A DNA stretch of 64,000 bases from Silene conica. Lineage: Eukaryota > Streptophyta > Magnoliopsida > Caryophyllales > Caryophyllaceae. The stretch spans positions 48,114,910-48,178,909 of the forward strand of contig CM055320.2 of NCBI GenBank assembly GCA_029255685.2, written 5' to 3'. The notes under the pieces are model-generated. The model ran no database searches, was not told the DNA's origin, and worked only from the letters and a program-made list of their open reading frames with translations. The position numbers and the translations under genes are program-made. Of this stretch, positions 43,752-54,862 are shown piece after piece (position 1 is the stretch's first letter; every line of letters begins with the position of its first letter).

Positions 43752-45066
43752 TGTTGGAGCTTGTGTCCTCCACATGTAGTGTGATAACGTCATTGCACAT
43801 ACCCTTGTACGGACAAGTGGGAGATTGTTGGGGCTGGTGTCCTTGACAATTAAGTACAATGACTTATTAAATCTCTTTAAGGATCACAAGGGCATACTTC
43901 TGTATTATTACCAGTTGATCCACGTTAATCAATAACGGTTGGCTTGCTAGATAAGTTTGACGTTATTGTCATACGGATGGCGGTGATCAACTGGTCCCTA
44001 TACGTCACACCTATAGGACACGTTTGAGAGATGTGAAGGTATGAAAATACAGTCACATTTATGCCGAATACGACTAAACGGTTAGTCAGAGGTATTGACT
44101 ATTAAATTAGTCAATAAGATGTTGAGATTATTATTTAATACGGATTAAATAATTTTAGCTAATGCGGATTACATGATTAATACGTAAATTAAATATAAAC
44201 GGTTATATTTAATTAAATATTGTATTCGCAAATTAATATAAACTGTTATATTAATTTGGGTAATTATACAATATCGTTTTTATCAGACCATTATTAATAT
44301 ATCGACTGTATTAATATCTGATAACATGTGTGCGATTTATAATAAATACCCGCGAATCATATTTTAGCAAAACGGGCCGAATTAGGGTTCGGGTAGGAGT
44401 GGGCTTTCCACTCTTACCTTATTCCAATGCGTGATTCGACCCGTTTTGCTAAAATATGATTCGCGGGTATTTATTATAAATCGCACACATGTTATCAGAT
44501 ATTAATACAGTCGATATATTAATAATGGTCTGATAAAAACGATATTGTATAATTACCCAAATTAATATAACAGTTTATATTAATTCGCGAATACAATATT
44601 TAATTAAATATAACCGTTTATATTTAATTTACGTATTAATCATGTAATTCGCATTAGCTAAAATTATTTAATCCGTATTAAATAATAATCTCAACATCTT
44701 ATTGACTAATTTAATAGTCAATACCTCTGACTAACCGTTTAGTCGTATTCGGCATAAATGTGACTGTATTTTCATACCTTCACATCTCTCAAACGTGTCC
44801 TATAGGTGTGACGTATAGGGACCAGTTGATCACCGCCATCCGTATGACAATAACGTCAAACTTATCTAGCAAGCCAACCGTTATTGATAAACGTGGATCA
44901 ACTGGTAATAATACAGAAGTATGCCCTTGTGATCCTTAAAGAGATTTAATAAGTCATTGTACTTAATTGTCAAGGACACCAGCCCCAACAATCTCCCACT
45001 TGTCCGTACAAGGGTATGTGCAATGACGTTATCACACTACATGTGGAGGACACAAGCTCCAACAAA
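43750..45066. repeat. Large fold-back: 627-bp inverted arms with a 63-bp spacer
   Basis: Arms 43750-44376 and 44440-45066 are inverted copies of equal length. The right arm plus spacer matches the first part of the 5' LTR (52688 downward) preceded by the polypurine region. The left arm is its mirror and ends, at 43752, at the base that follows the upstream polypurine tract (45064 in the right arm). The outer end therefore coincides with a plus-strand DNA start, and it abuts the target duplication. The spacer is ordinary LTR sequence (compare about 52075-52138). Confidence 0.92.
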
Positions 45067-45080
45067 CTCCCACTTGTCCG
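44991..45080 (-). promoter_or_regulatory. Two polypurine tracts of the copia family
   Basis: On the minus strand ACAAGTGGGAGAT ends directly before the LTR start at 44990, and ACAAGTGGGAGTT ends directly before a second TGTTGG at 45064. The two lie 74 bp apart and share the preceding CTTGTACGGACAAG. The other copy of the family (right of 63863) has the same pair, so the doubling is a family trait. Confidence 0.8.
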
Positions 45081-45852
45081 TACAAGTGTAGGTGCGATAA
45101 CCGATTCTCATATCCTTTTAAAATTTCTCCCACTAAATGTAAGACAATTTGCAAATCCACATTCGCAAAGGTCGTATCTCACAAGCGATCTGTATCAAGA
45201 GTGGTTTCCCCGACTAGAGAGTAACTTAACTGATAAAACGAATCTTTATTCGAGCATGGCCATGCATTTCAGTTACTACTCCTCGAGTGGCCCTGAGAAA
45301 TGATAAAATCCTGATAAGGGTTTGGATATTTCCCTCAACTCGAATCCTGCCGATATCGCGCAGCATGAAATAACCCAGAAAAAATCCTCTTGGCCCCTGT
45401 TACGATGACCGTGGGAAAGAAACCAAAGTTACCCAAAATCTGCCTTAATCTCAAGAGACAGTTGAAAGTCAAAAGACTCGACTCTAAGGAACACTATGGA
45501 GGTCCTATCCACGACCTGGCACCCAATGTTATAAAACATTTAGGACTCCATAACGATGTCACGGGGTGTCCTACGAGATATCCATATAACTCGCCTTTGT
45601 GATTGGTCAGTTATCCACGTGACTTATGGCTCGTTGAACCCACCATCAACCAACGTCACAAAATGATTACATGAGTTATCAGCTCAAGTGGGTAATCAAG
45701 GACTAAAACGATGTAATGTTATTCAGTTCACTTTGTGGTGTTCAAAATTGGCGTACAATTCCACATGAAAAACAAAACATTATATATCATAACGATGAGG
45801 TTGAATAGAGTACACGAGAAAATGAATTATTACATGAATTCATAAAAGAGTA
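45067..45852 (-). other. 3' untranslated region of the copia element
   Basis: Between the end of the RT-RNase H coding part and the polypurine tracts. Only short random frames; nothing recognised. Confidence 0.7.
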
Positions 45853-48800
45853 CTACAACTTAGGAACACATCTAATTCCCATGGAATGAATGTGCCCTTC
45901 ATGCTTATCACGTGGTAATGCTTTAGTGAGAGGATCAGCTATGTTGTCATCCGTAGCGATTTTATCAATGAAAATCTCCTTTTGCTCCACGTAATCTCTG
46001 ATTAGATGAGCTTTCCGTTGTACATGCCTAGCCTTGTTGCTAGACTTATGCTCCTTAGCTTGGAAGATGGCACCTTTATTATCACAATAAACGGTGATTG
46101 GGTCATTCGAACTAGGCACTACTGATAGTCCTTGTAAGAATTGACGCATCCATATTGCTTCCTTAGCTGCTTCTGAGGCGGCATAGTACTCGGACTCAGT
46201 CGTAGAATCTGCTGTAACACTCTGTTTAGAACTTTTCCAGCTGACAGCAACGCCATTAAGAGTAAAAACGAATCCAGACTGAGATTTCGAGTCATCTCGA
46301 TCCGTTTGGAAGCTAGCATCTGCGTAACCCGTGGCGCAGAGCGTTGAGTCGCCTCCATAAGTCAATCCCCAATCTTTAGTCCTCCGTAGGTACTTAAGAA
46401 TGTTTTTCACGGCCATCCAGTGTTGTTCACCTGGATGAGCTTGGAATCGACTAGTCATACTCAATGCATATGCAACGTCTGGACGTGTGCATATCATGGC
46501 ATACATGATCGATCCTATTGCCGAAGCATAAGGAATCCGACTCATGCGCTCTTTCTCTTCCAATGTCTTAGCTTCTTGAGACTTGCTCAAGTGAAGCCCA
46601 GTAGTCATAGGAAGGAACCCTTTCTTGGAGTTCGTCATGCTGAATCTCTCTAGAAGCTTATCTATGTAAGACTCCTGACTGAGAGACAACATCCGTCGTG
46701 ATCTATCCCTGTAGATACGGATGCCAAAAATTCTTTGTGCCTCTCCCAGATCTTTCATCTGGAAATGGTTTTTCAACCATGCTTTAACCGAAAAAAGGAG
46801 AGGTATGTCATTCCCAATCAAGAGTATGTCGTCGACATACAGTACTAGGAAGACAATCTTGCTCCCACTCGACTTGATATAGAGACATGGTTCCTCGACT
46901 GATCGAACGAATCCATTCTCTTTTATCACTTGGTCGAAGCGATGATTCCAACTCCGCGATGCTTGCTTAAGTCCATAGATGGAACGCTTAAGCTTGCAAA
47001 CTTTCTTAGGATGTTCTGGATCAATAAAACCCTCGGGTTGTACCATGTACAACTCTTCCTCCAAATAACCGTTTAAGAAGGCGGTTTTAACGTCCATTTG
47101 CCATATTTCATAATCGTGAAATGCGACGATCGCTAAGATAATCCGAATGGAACGTAGCATGACTACGGGTGCAAAGATCTCATCGTAGTGCAAGCCTGGC
47201 ACTTGGGTGAAACCTTTAGCAACTAGTCGTGCCTTGTGGATATCTTGTTTTCCTTCCACGACATGCTTTAACTTGTAAAGCCATTTGCATTGAAGAGGGC
47301 GTACCTTTGCAGGTAGGTCCACAAGATCCCACACGTTGTTCTCATACATGGAGTCCATCTAGGATTGCATGGCTTCTAGCCATAGCTTTGAGTCAGAACT
47401 GGTCATGGCACCTTTATAGGTCGAGGGTTCATTACCCTCTAGAAGTAAGACGTCATCCATATCATGTTCCTCGACCATACCAATGTATCTGTCCGGAGGA
47501 ATGGAGACTCTTCCCGACCTCTTAGGTTCCTCAGGAATATCTACCGCAGCCTCGGTTGAAGGAATTGTTTCCTCCAATGGTTGATTGGTAGTTGGTTCTT
47601 GAACCTCCGATAAATCGAAGGTTCTATTACTCGACTTGTTCTCGAGAAGTTCTTTCTCTAAGAACGTCGCACTAGCCGCAACAAAAACACGTTGTTCGGT
47701 TGGCGCGTAGAAGTAATGACCAAAAGTTCCCTTTGGATAGCCTATAAAGTATGTCTTGACCGATCGCGGGCCGAGCTTATCCTCGTGTCTCCACTTGACA
47801 TAATCCTCGCAGCCCCAAACCCGAATAAAGGACAAGTTAGGGACCGTTCCCTTCCATAATTCGTATGGAGTCTTGTCAACAGCTTTAGACGGACTTCGAT
47901 TAAGAATTAGAGCGGCCGACAAAAGAGCATAGCCCTACAATGAATCAGGCACGACGGTGTGACTCATCATGGATCGAACCATATCGAGTAGAGTTCGATT
48001 TCTCCGTTCGGACACACCATTTAATTGTGGTGTTCCAGGTGGAGTCAACTGTAGCACGATGCCACAGTCTTTAAGGTGTTGATCAAACTCGTGTGAAAGA
48101 TACTAACCACCACGATCAGAACGTAGTGCTTTAATCTTTCTACCCAGCTGGTTCTGTACCCGATTCTGGTATTCTTTGAACTTGTCAAAGGATTCACTTT
48201 TGTGCTTCATTAAGTAGACATAGCCATATCTACTCAAATCATCCGTGAAAGTGATGAAATACCTATAGCCTTCTCGTGCGTTGATCGACATAGGGCCACA
48301 TACGTCCGTATGTATGAGTCCTAATAGGTCGGCAGCGCGCATTCCAACACCTTTGAAGGAAATACGAGTCATCTTACCGATGAGACATGATTCACACGTG
48401 CCATATGATTCGAAATCAAAGGGCGAGATAGCTCCATTCTGTATGAGCTGTTTCACGCGTTTCTCATTTATGTGTCCTATACGACAATGCCATAGGTAAG
48501 TTTGATCTTTGTCACCTACCTTTAATTTCTTATTATTCACATGTAATATTTCGGTGGTTTGATCTAAAACATAAATTCCATTCATGGAAACTGCCTTGCC
48601 ATAAATCATATTGTGTAAGGAGAAAATACAGCTATTATTCTCTATTACAAATGAAAAACCGAGTTTGTCAAGCGCAGAAACTGAAATAATGTTTTTGGAC
48701 AAACAAGGAACATAATAACAGTTATATAAAGATAACTCGAATCCACTTGGAAGCTGGATCACGTATGTTCCCCTCGAGATTGCAGCAACACGTGCTCCAT

Positions 48801-49884
48801 TCCCGACACGCAGGTCAACCTCACCCTTGATTAGGGGTTCTTGGTTTCGGAGGCCCTGCACATGATTACATAGATGAGAACCACAACCAGTATCTAGTAG
48901 CCAAGTTCCGTAACTTGCATAGTTAATCTCAATCATGTGAATAAAAGAAGAAGAAGACATACCAACAGGAGTAACGCGGCCTGCCTTAATGTCCTCACGA
49001 TACACGGGGCATGAGCGCCTCCAATGCCCAGTCTTGTGGCAATGGTGACATTCCATGCTTGTATCCTTGCTCTTTGTTTTGCCTTGTGAGTCGCTCGACT
49101 CACCTGGCCCACTCTTAGTAAATCCTGACTTGTTAAACTTGGGCTTGCCTACTGTTAGGTTGCCCTGAGCTTTAGCTTTACCCTTACCCTTACCCTTACT
49201 GGAAATCATGAGAACATCTTGCTTCACGCTCCCACTTAATTTCAGATCCTTCTCGGTCTGTACCAGAAGGGAGTGGAGCTCATGAGGAGTCTTCTTCATG
49301 TCGTTCATGTAATAGTTGGCCCTGAAGAGGGCGAACCCATCATGAAGCGAATGAAGCATTCGATCAACGATTATGTTCTCACTGATCTTGCAGTTTAGGG
49401 CCTCCAGTTTTTCGATATTCTCAATCATGTGAAGAATATGTGGGCTAACAGCTTGGCCCTTCTGGAGTTTCGCCTCAAAGAAGCGACAGGTATGCTCATA
49501 AGAAACGATTCTCGGAGCTTTTGAGAATTCGTTAGTGAGCGTGGTGAAAATCTTGTTTGCACCATGGGCTATGAAGCGTCTTTGCAAATTGGATTCCATT
49601 GCAAAGATGAGTACGTTCTTTATCGCACCCGCTTCCATGACGAAGTCGCTATGAGAGCGAACATCGTTAGCTCTAGCTCCAGTTCCTGGTTGTGCCGGAA
49701 TTGGCTCAGTTAAATACTTAAGCTTTCCGTCAGCAATGGCAGCATTCCGTAGTGCTGCCTCCCAGTCAGAGAAGTTTGACCCATTATTCCTCAGTCTAGT
49801 AGACTGATTCATGGAGTCAATGAAGGCTTTTAGCCAGGATTCACGTGCTAGCTTGGCACTTGGCATTGGGTCTTCACCAGCCAT
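45853..49884 (-). pseudogene. copia gag-protease-integrase-RT-RNase H region (fossil)
   Basis: Parts in order on the minus strand: copia Gag from MAGEDPMPSAKL (49884); a zinc knuckle CHHCHKTGHWRRSC; protease with LLDTGCGSHLCN; the GAG-pre-integrase zinc motif with WHCRIGHI and CESCLIGKM; an integrase core with HTDVCGPM and LRSDRGG; an integrase C-terminal part with NRSPSKAVDKTPYELW; RT with MDVKTAFLNGYLEEELYM and the catalytic YVDD in VLYVDDILLIGND; and RNase H with ADASFQ and STTESEYYA. Integrase before RT is the copia order. It looks interrupted in about three places. It normally provides particle, cleavage, integration and DNA synthesis; this copy is a fossil. Confidence 0.9.
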
Positions 49885-51664
49885 TTAGTTATACAGCAGT
49901 TTAATTGAACGTGTTCTACACTGAAAAGAAGATAAAACAGAACCATATAAGCAACTCATTGTTGTGATTTAAGTCTATATTAAATTGAAATTTAAACTCG
50001 TAGACTCAAGCATTTATATAATTGATCTCGCTCAAGAATTATATAAACGATCCCAAGACTCAATTTCCGTATATTGATAAGCCCACAGCTTGGCTAATTC
50101 CACCGTTGGAACTCTTGGTCGATAGATTTCCGTAAATCCTATCTATTAGTCCATCTCAGTCGCTAGATATTATCGAGTGACCATGATGTTGAGATAAAAT
50201 AAATCATCTGTTCCCACTTACCCGACGTAGAAGGGGTCATATTATGCCTACCGACGAAGAAGGGATTTATGGGAGGCTGATTTATAAAGACTATTCTCAA
50301 TTTTTGGTTATACGAGGAAGACCCCATCAACTTATATTTATTCATATTAAGTGAACTAAAATCTAGCATATGCGTGAATGAATTAAATTAAGTGATGGCT
50401 TTGCAATTGACATGTGACATCTGTATAGTCACAGAAAACTAACGCGTAACCTCTACATGAGTCAGTTTTCAGGCATGTTATAGGTCGTTTGGTTTTAGGC
50501 GGAATATGATGCAAGCTATTATCGATGAATGCATAAAAATAAATGCAATAAACGTAAGTAAAAGTCCTAATGTGGCCTATCCTACCAAAATAAACATAAA
50601 AACAACTTTGGAATCCACCGTTGGACCCTAGAAGCTTGTCTCGATGTTCCATCATGGTCCTTGCAGCGGGAGTGAGCATCCGGTCTCCGTCTTTGGTCTT
50701 CACAAAATTACTAATTTAAATTACAAATATAACCCTATTTACATTCTAATTTAAATACAAAAGTAATTACATGGCAAAAACCCAAAACGGAGATTCAAGA
50801 TCTCAAAATTACAAGCAAGACTGTGTTCCATCATTACGGTAACACAATCTACTAAGGCCACACTAAGTTACAACCGTTTGCAAAAATTAAATACGTTATT
50901 GAAAGCATTCAAGGCATTCACAAGACGATAAATAAAATGCATCAACTAAATAAAATTCATACATGACATAATACTGTTATTATGATTAATAAATTTTTAC
51001 CAAACCACCTTACGGGATTAAAATTATGTGATTATACCGTTTTAATCACCCAATTTTAATAAATTTATAATCCTATGATCTTAAACCGTTTTAAAATAAT
51101 ATGTATCAAACGAGGGTGAACCGTTTCACAAAATTAATAATATACTATTTCCGTATATAGTATATTACTAAAGGCCATGTGAAAATAAAACATGTTATTT
51201 TCGAAAAAAAAAAAAAAAACGAGTCTGTTACAAGGGGGGAGGTCGACCGACCTAAACAAGTGGTCGACCGACCTCCAGACGAGAAACAGAAACTTTCTGC
51301 AAAAGCAAAATCGGTCGACCGACCAACAGGCAGTAAAAACGAATTTCAGAAAACGCAAAACGCTGCACCTTTTGAAATCAAAACAAGTTTTTACCTTTTA
51401 TACTTTGATTAAAACAAGTAAATCAAAATTAACATCAACAAGGGTTCACATATTGTCAAGAATATCGATTAATTAACAATATGTAAACAGGAATCGAAAA
51501 ACAAGATCGATTACTCACAAAAGAAAAACTTTCGAAACAGAAAATTACACAGGAGGCGGTCGACCGACCGCAACAGGGGGTCGATCGACCGACTCAGCGA
51601 CAGAAAACGATATTTCAGATTTTAAAACTTATGAAAAACACAAAAGTAAAATTTTCATGGCCTG
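49885..51664 (-). other. Long 5' leader of the copia element with GGTCGACC palindromes
   Basis: 1.8 kb between the primer site and gag, without a convincing ORF. Near the primer site it carries self-complementary motifs built on GGTCGACCGACC at 51241-51252, 51262-51273, 51312-51324, 51557-51570 and about 51579-51593. A 16-nt A run lies near 51204-51219. The rest, about 49900-51180, shows nothing recognisable. Confidence 0.75.
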
Positions 51665-51676
51665 GCTCTGATACCA
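51665..51676 (-). promoter_or_regulatory. copia primer binding site (tRNA-iMet)
   Basis: The minus strand reads TGGTATCAGAGC, two bases from the inner end of the 5' LTR at 51679. Confidence 0.85.
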
Positions 51677-51678
51677 CT

Positions 51679-52688
51679 TGTGGGGAATAAAGCATGTATT
51701 CGCCCTAAACTTGCAGGATTATAATGAAATTTACAGTTGTGAATATTGTCATAAGATAAATAAAAACATGAAAAAGAATACAACCTTGGGTCCTTGCTTG
51801 AATAGGTCTAAGAACAGGAATTAAAGTAAATTCCCTCCTATAACTTGCACCCAAGACTTTGTGTGAGATGATGCCGCGTGTGCTAGAAAGTACTCTCCAA
51901 TTGCCTTGCAATATGGGGAGAGCTATTGAGGTTTTATATGTGAGATCTGAGTTTTTGGGAGAAGAATGCTCTCAAAAACCCTAATTTCTTGAGATGTGTT
52001 TTATCAGTAAAAACCAACCAAAGCAGTAACCTGACAAAAGGAGAAGTCCTCTCCTTTTGTATTACTTGGTTCGGCCGAATTAGGGTTCGGGTAGGAGTGG
52101 GCTTTCCACTCTTACCTTATTCCAATGCGTGATTCGACCCATTTTGCTAAAATATGATTCGCGGGTATTTATTATAAATCGCACACATGTTATCAGATAT
52201 TAATACAGTCGATATATTAATAATGGTCTGATAAAAACGATATTGTATAATTACCCAAATTAATATAACAGTTTATATTAATTCGCGAATACAATATTTA
52301 ATTAAATATAACCGTTTATATTTAATTTACGTATTAATCATGTAATCCGCATTAGCTAAAATTATTTAATCCGTATTAAATAATAATCTCAACATCTTAT
52401 TGACTAATTTAATAGTCAATACCTCTGACTAACCGTTTAGTCGTATTCGGCATAAATGTGACTGTATTTTCATACCTTCACATCTCTCAAACGTGTCCTA
52501 TAGGTGTGACGTATAGGGACCAGTTGATCACCGCCATCCGTATGACAATAACGTCAAACTTATCTAGCAAGCCAACCGTTATTGATAAACGTGGATCAAC
52601 TGGTAATAATACAGAAGTATGCCCTTGTGATCCTTAAAGAGATTTAATAAGTCATTGTACTTAATTGTCAAGGACACCAGCCCCAACA
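51679..52688 (-). repeat. 5' LTR of the copia element
   Basis: 1010 bp, starts TGTTGGGGCTGG (52688) and ends TTCCCCACA (51679) on the minus strand. Closely related to 62864-63863 and, for its first part, to the fold-back at 43.8-45.0 kb. The flank GCTTT is the target duplication. Confidence 0.92.
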
Positions 52689-53215
52689 GCTTTAACAATA
52701 CTAAACATGCGGAAGAAATAAAACATAAATACGTATTAAGTACAATACAAAAGCAGCCCGGGATAGCATATCCCTACAGGCACAAAATACTGAAATCATA
52801 AATCTAAGGTCTAGCTACACGATAAGGTAAGTCATCGATGATAGGATCATCGCTCGCTAGCCTCAACGTAACCCCCTGCAAATAGCCTCATGTACCTACA
52901 CACATACAACATGTGCGCCATAGTCAGTAGGGAGTGACTAGGGCTCTCATAGCCACCTATTGTCATACAACACAGACCATATAAATACAAGCATCATACT
53001 CCAACATAAATAAATCATGTGAAGCAATCCATCAATAACTCTTCTTAACATACTCATGCAAACATATAACATACCACAACTCAATTATATCCAAACCCAT
53101 ATACACGTTTCAGCAGTATATAACACCGTACCCCAACTCAGGCAAGTATATACAAATAATTCAGCAATGTCTAACACTGTGCCCTAACTCAGGAATGCTA
53201 AACACAAAACACACA

Positions 53216-53443
53216 CGAACCACCCACAAAGGGGTTCGACCATAGAATAAAGAACCACCCACTAAGGGGTTCAACAAGGAGCAAGAACCACCCACGAAGG
53301 GGTTCGACCACTAAGCTAGAACCAACCTCTAAGTGGTTCACACGAAGAAAGAACCACCCACTAAGGGTTCACATGAAGAAGGAAGCACCCACTAAGGGGT
53401 TCACACGAAGCTAACACTACGAACCAACCACTAAGTGGTTCAA
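53216..53443. repeat. Short hairpin array in the degraded Tekay-like LTR
   Basis: Seven units with arms GAACC and GGTTC around a loop such as ACCCACTAAGG. In at least two units the stem is extended by a changed pair (GAACCA/TGGTTC), and one unit has an imperfect arm. The sequence is unrelated to the array at 15142-15507, but the place in the LTR is comparable, some 300-600 bp from the LTR edge. Confidence 0.75.
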
Positions 53444-53980
53444 CGACCAAATCTCCAAAGAAGCGAGGCTTCTCACTACACCATGAATCAATTACTTAAA
53501 AAAAACCGTACAACACTTAGTTGACTTCGGGAACTAATTTGAGGTGAGAGCCGGTCTCCCTTCCGGTTACCCTGCCGGTTACCCTGCCGGGGCGTCTTTC
53601 TCCTCAAATCCATACCCGAACCCAACATAAATGTCGCCCAATTCCTGGGACTACAACAAACTTAATTGATAAATGACCTACTCTTGATAAACATCCAATC
53701 GACACTTAATTGAGCCCAGGAACTAAGTCGAGGGAGAGCCGGTTTCCCTTTTGGTTGCCCGACCGGGGGGTCTCTATCCTCACCCCATTCCCCAACCCAA
53801 TATAGTGCCGCCCGAACTCCGGGGACCTTAAACAAGCATACAAAGCATACGGAAAAGGATTTAAAGATACGAATGATTTTAGTGTGGACTCCAAAGAAGC
53901 GTACGAACCATACGGAAGAAGAATTAACGGATTCTGAATCATAAAACAAAAGTTACAAATGATTTTAGAGACAACAAGGG

Positions 53981-54250
53981 CTCTCAGCCGGTCTAGGCCT
54001 ACCGGCTGCCTGTCAGCCGGCTGGGAGTCCCACCCATATTACCAAATTTGACAAAATAAAGAAGAGGGGCTCTAAGCCTGTCGACCGGCTGCCTGTCGAT
54101 CGGCTGAGAGTCCCACTCAACAATTTCACAATCAACACATATGACTCTAAGCCTGTCGAGCGGCTGCCTGTCGACCGGCTAAGAGTCTCACTCAACAAAT
54201 TCACAATCAACACATAGGCCTCTAAGCCTGTCGACCGGCTGCCTGTCAAC
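53981..54250. repeat. GC-rich palindromes resembling those of Athila
   Basis: Three full units and a half unit, about 65-85 bp apart, with arms such as CTCTCAGCCGGT/ACCGGCTG and GTCGACCGGCTGCCTGTCGA cores. The CAGCCGGT..ACCGGCTG theme is shared with the Athila palindromes at 4361-4780 and 32683-33271, although this region belongs to a different family. Confidence 0.75.
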
Positions 54251-54862
54251 CATAATGAAACTTTTATCACATCGCTTCTCACACAACCTTTCACAACGAT
54301 CCCGAACTTCTAACTCGATTCCCAGGGATATACTGACATTCTCAAGTTCAATCTTATCAGCATAAAGGAAACATTCGCAGCAAAACCTTACAAAAGTAAC
54401 AACTTTCAAGTCCTCAAGTAGTACTCGTACATCATCTCCGTCATTAAGATACTCTCAAGGCGTCACACTGTGCCATGATTCCTCAAAATACACAAGTTAC
54501 CATCATTCCAGTTCGAATTATTCCCTAAGGTTTTGATATTCGAATTCTAAAATTCCTCAAATGACAACTGTATATTACTTCCCACATTATTATCAAGTCA
54601 ACTAGCTTCCATTTCCCAACGAGTTATTCTAAACCGTCCCCGTAACAATGGTGCATCATCCTGTTTCATCAAGTACTTCCCTGGGTAAACATTAAGATTC
54701 ACTAAATAGCTCAAGTTCAAACACTCAGTCAACTCCACAAGTCAAATCATAACGGTCTCAACACTCTCACACTGTTACCAACAACTCTCGTTCCACAAAT
54801 ATATGGTTCTCTCTGCATTCCAATACTTCCTCAAGATTAAGTATCACTAGTGAAGAGTCTAT

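Larger units (their letters stand above)
43752..52688 (-). mobile_element. Ty1/copia element with an aberrant fold-back 3' end
   Basis: Minus strand. Target duplication GCTTT at 43747-43751 and 52689-52693. The 5' LTR is 51679-52688 and the tRNA-iMet primer site 51665-51676. A long leader follows, then gag-protease-integrase-RT-RNase H (49884 down to 45853), 3' untranslated region and two polypurine tracts. Instead of a full 3' LTR there is a palindrome (43750-44376 and 44440-45066) made of part of the LTR and its own inverted copy. The coding region has about three breaks. Sequence style suggests the Tork/TAR side of plant copia, with low certainty. Confidence 0.9.
52689..54862 (-). mobile_element. 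Degraded Tekay-like element (LTR and internal part)
   Basis: Continues the LTR edge at 43649 after the copia insertion. 52880-52960 resembles the LTR block near 14800-14890 (both have a GTCAGT-GGGAGT-ACT core), and 54500-54580 resembles internal sequence near 19430-19560. The junction of LTR and internal region is not clear to me. It contains a hairpin array (53216-53443), a diverged duplication (about 53512-53640 and 53698-53825) and GC-rich palindromes (53981-54250). No coding sequence. Old. Confidence 0.6.

Noticed and set aside
43750-45066. Two separate copia LTRs inserted head to head
   Set aside because: The arms end exactly at a polypurine-tract border and share one target duplication with the far end of the element, which one integration explains better than two.
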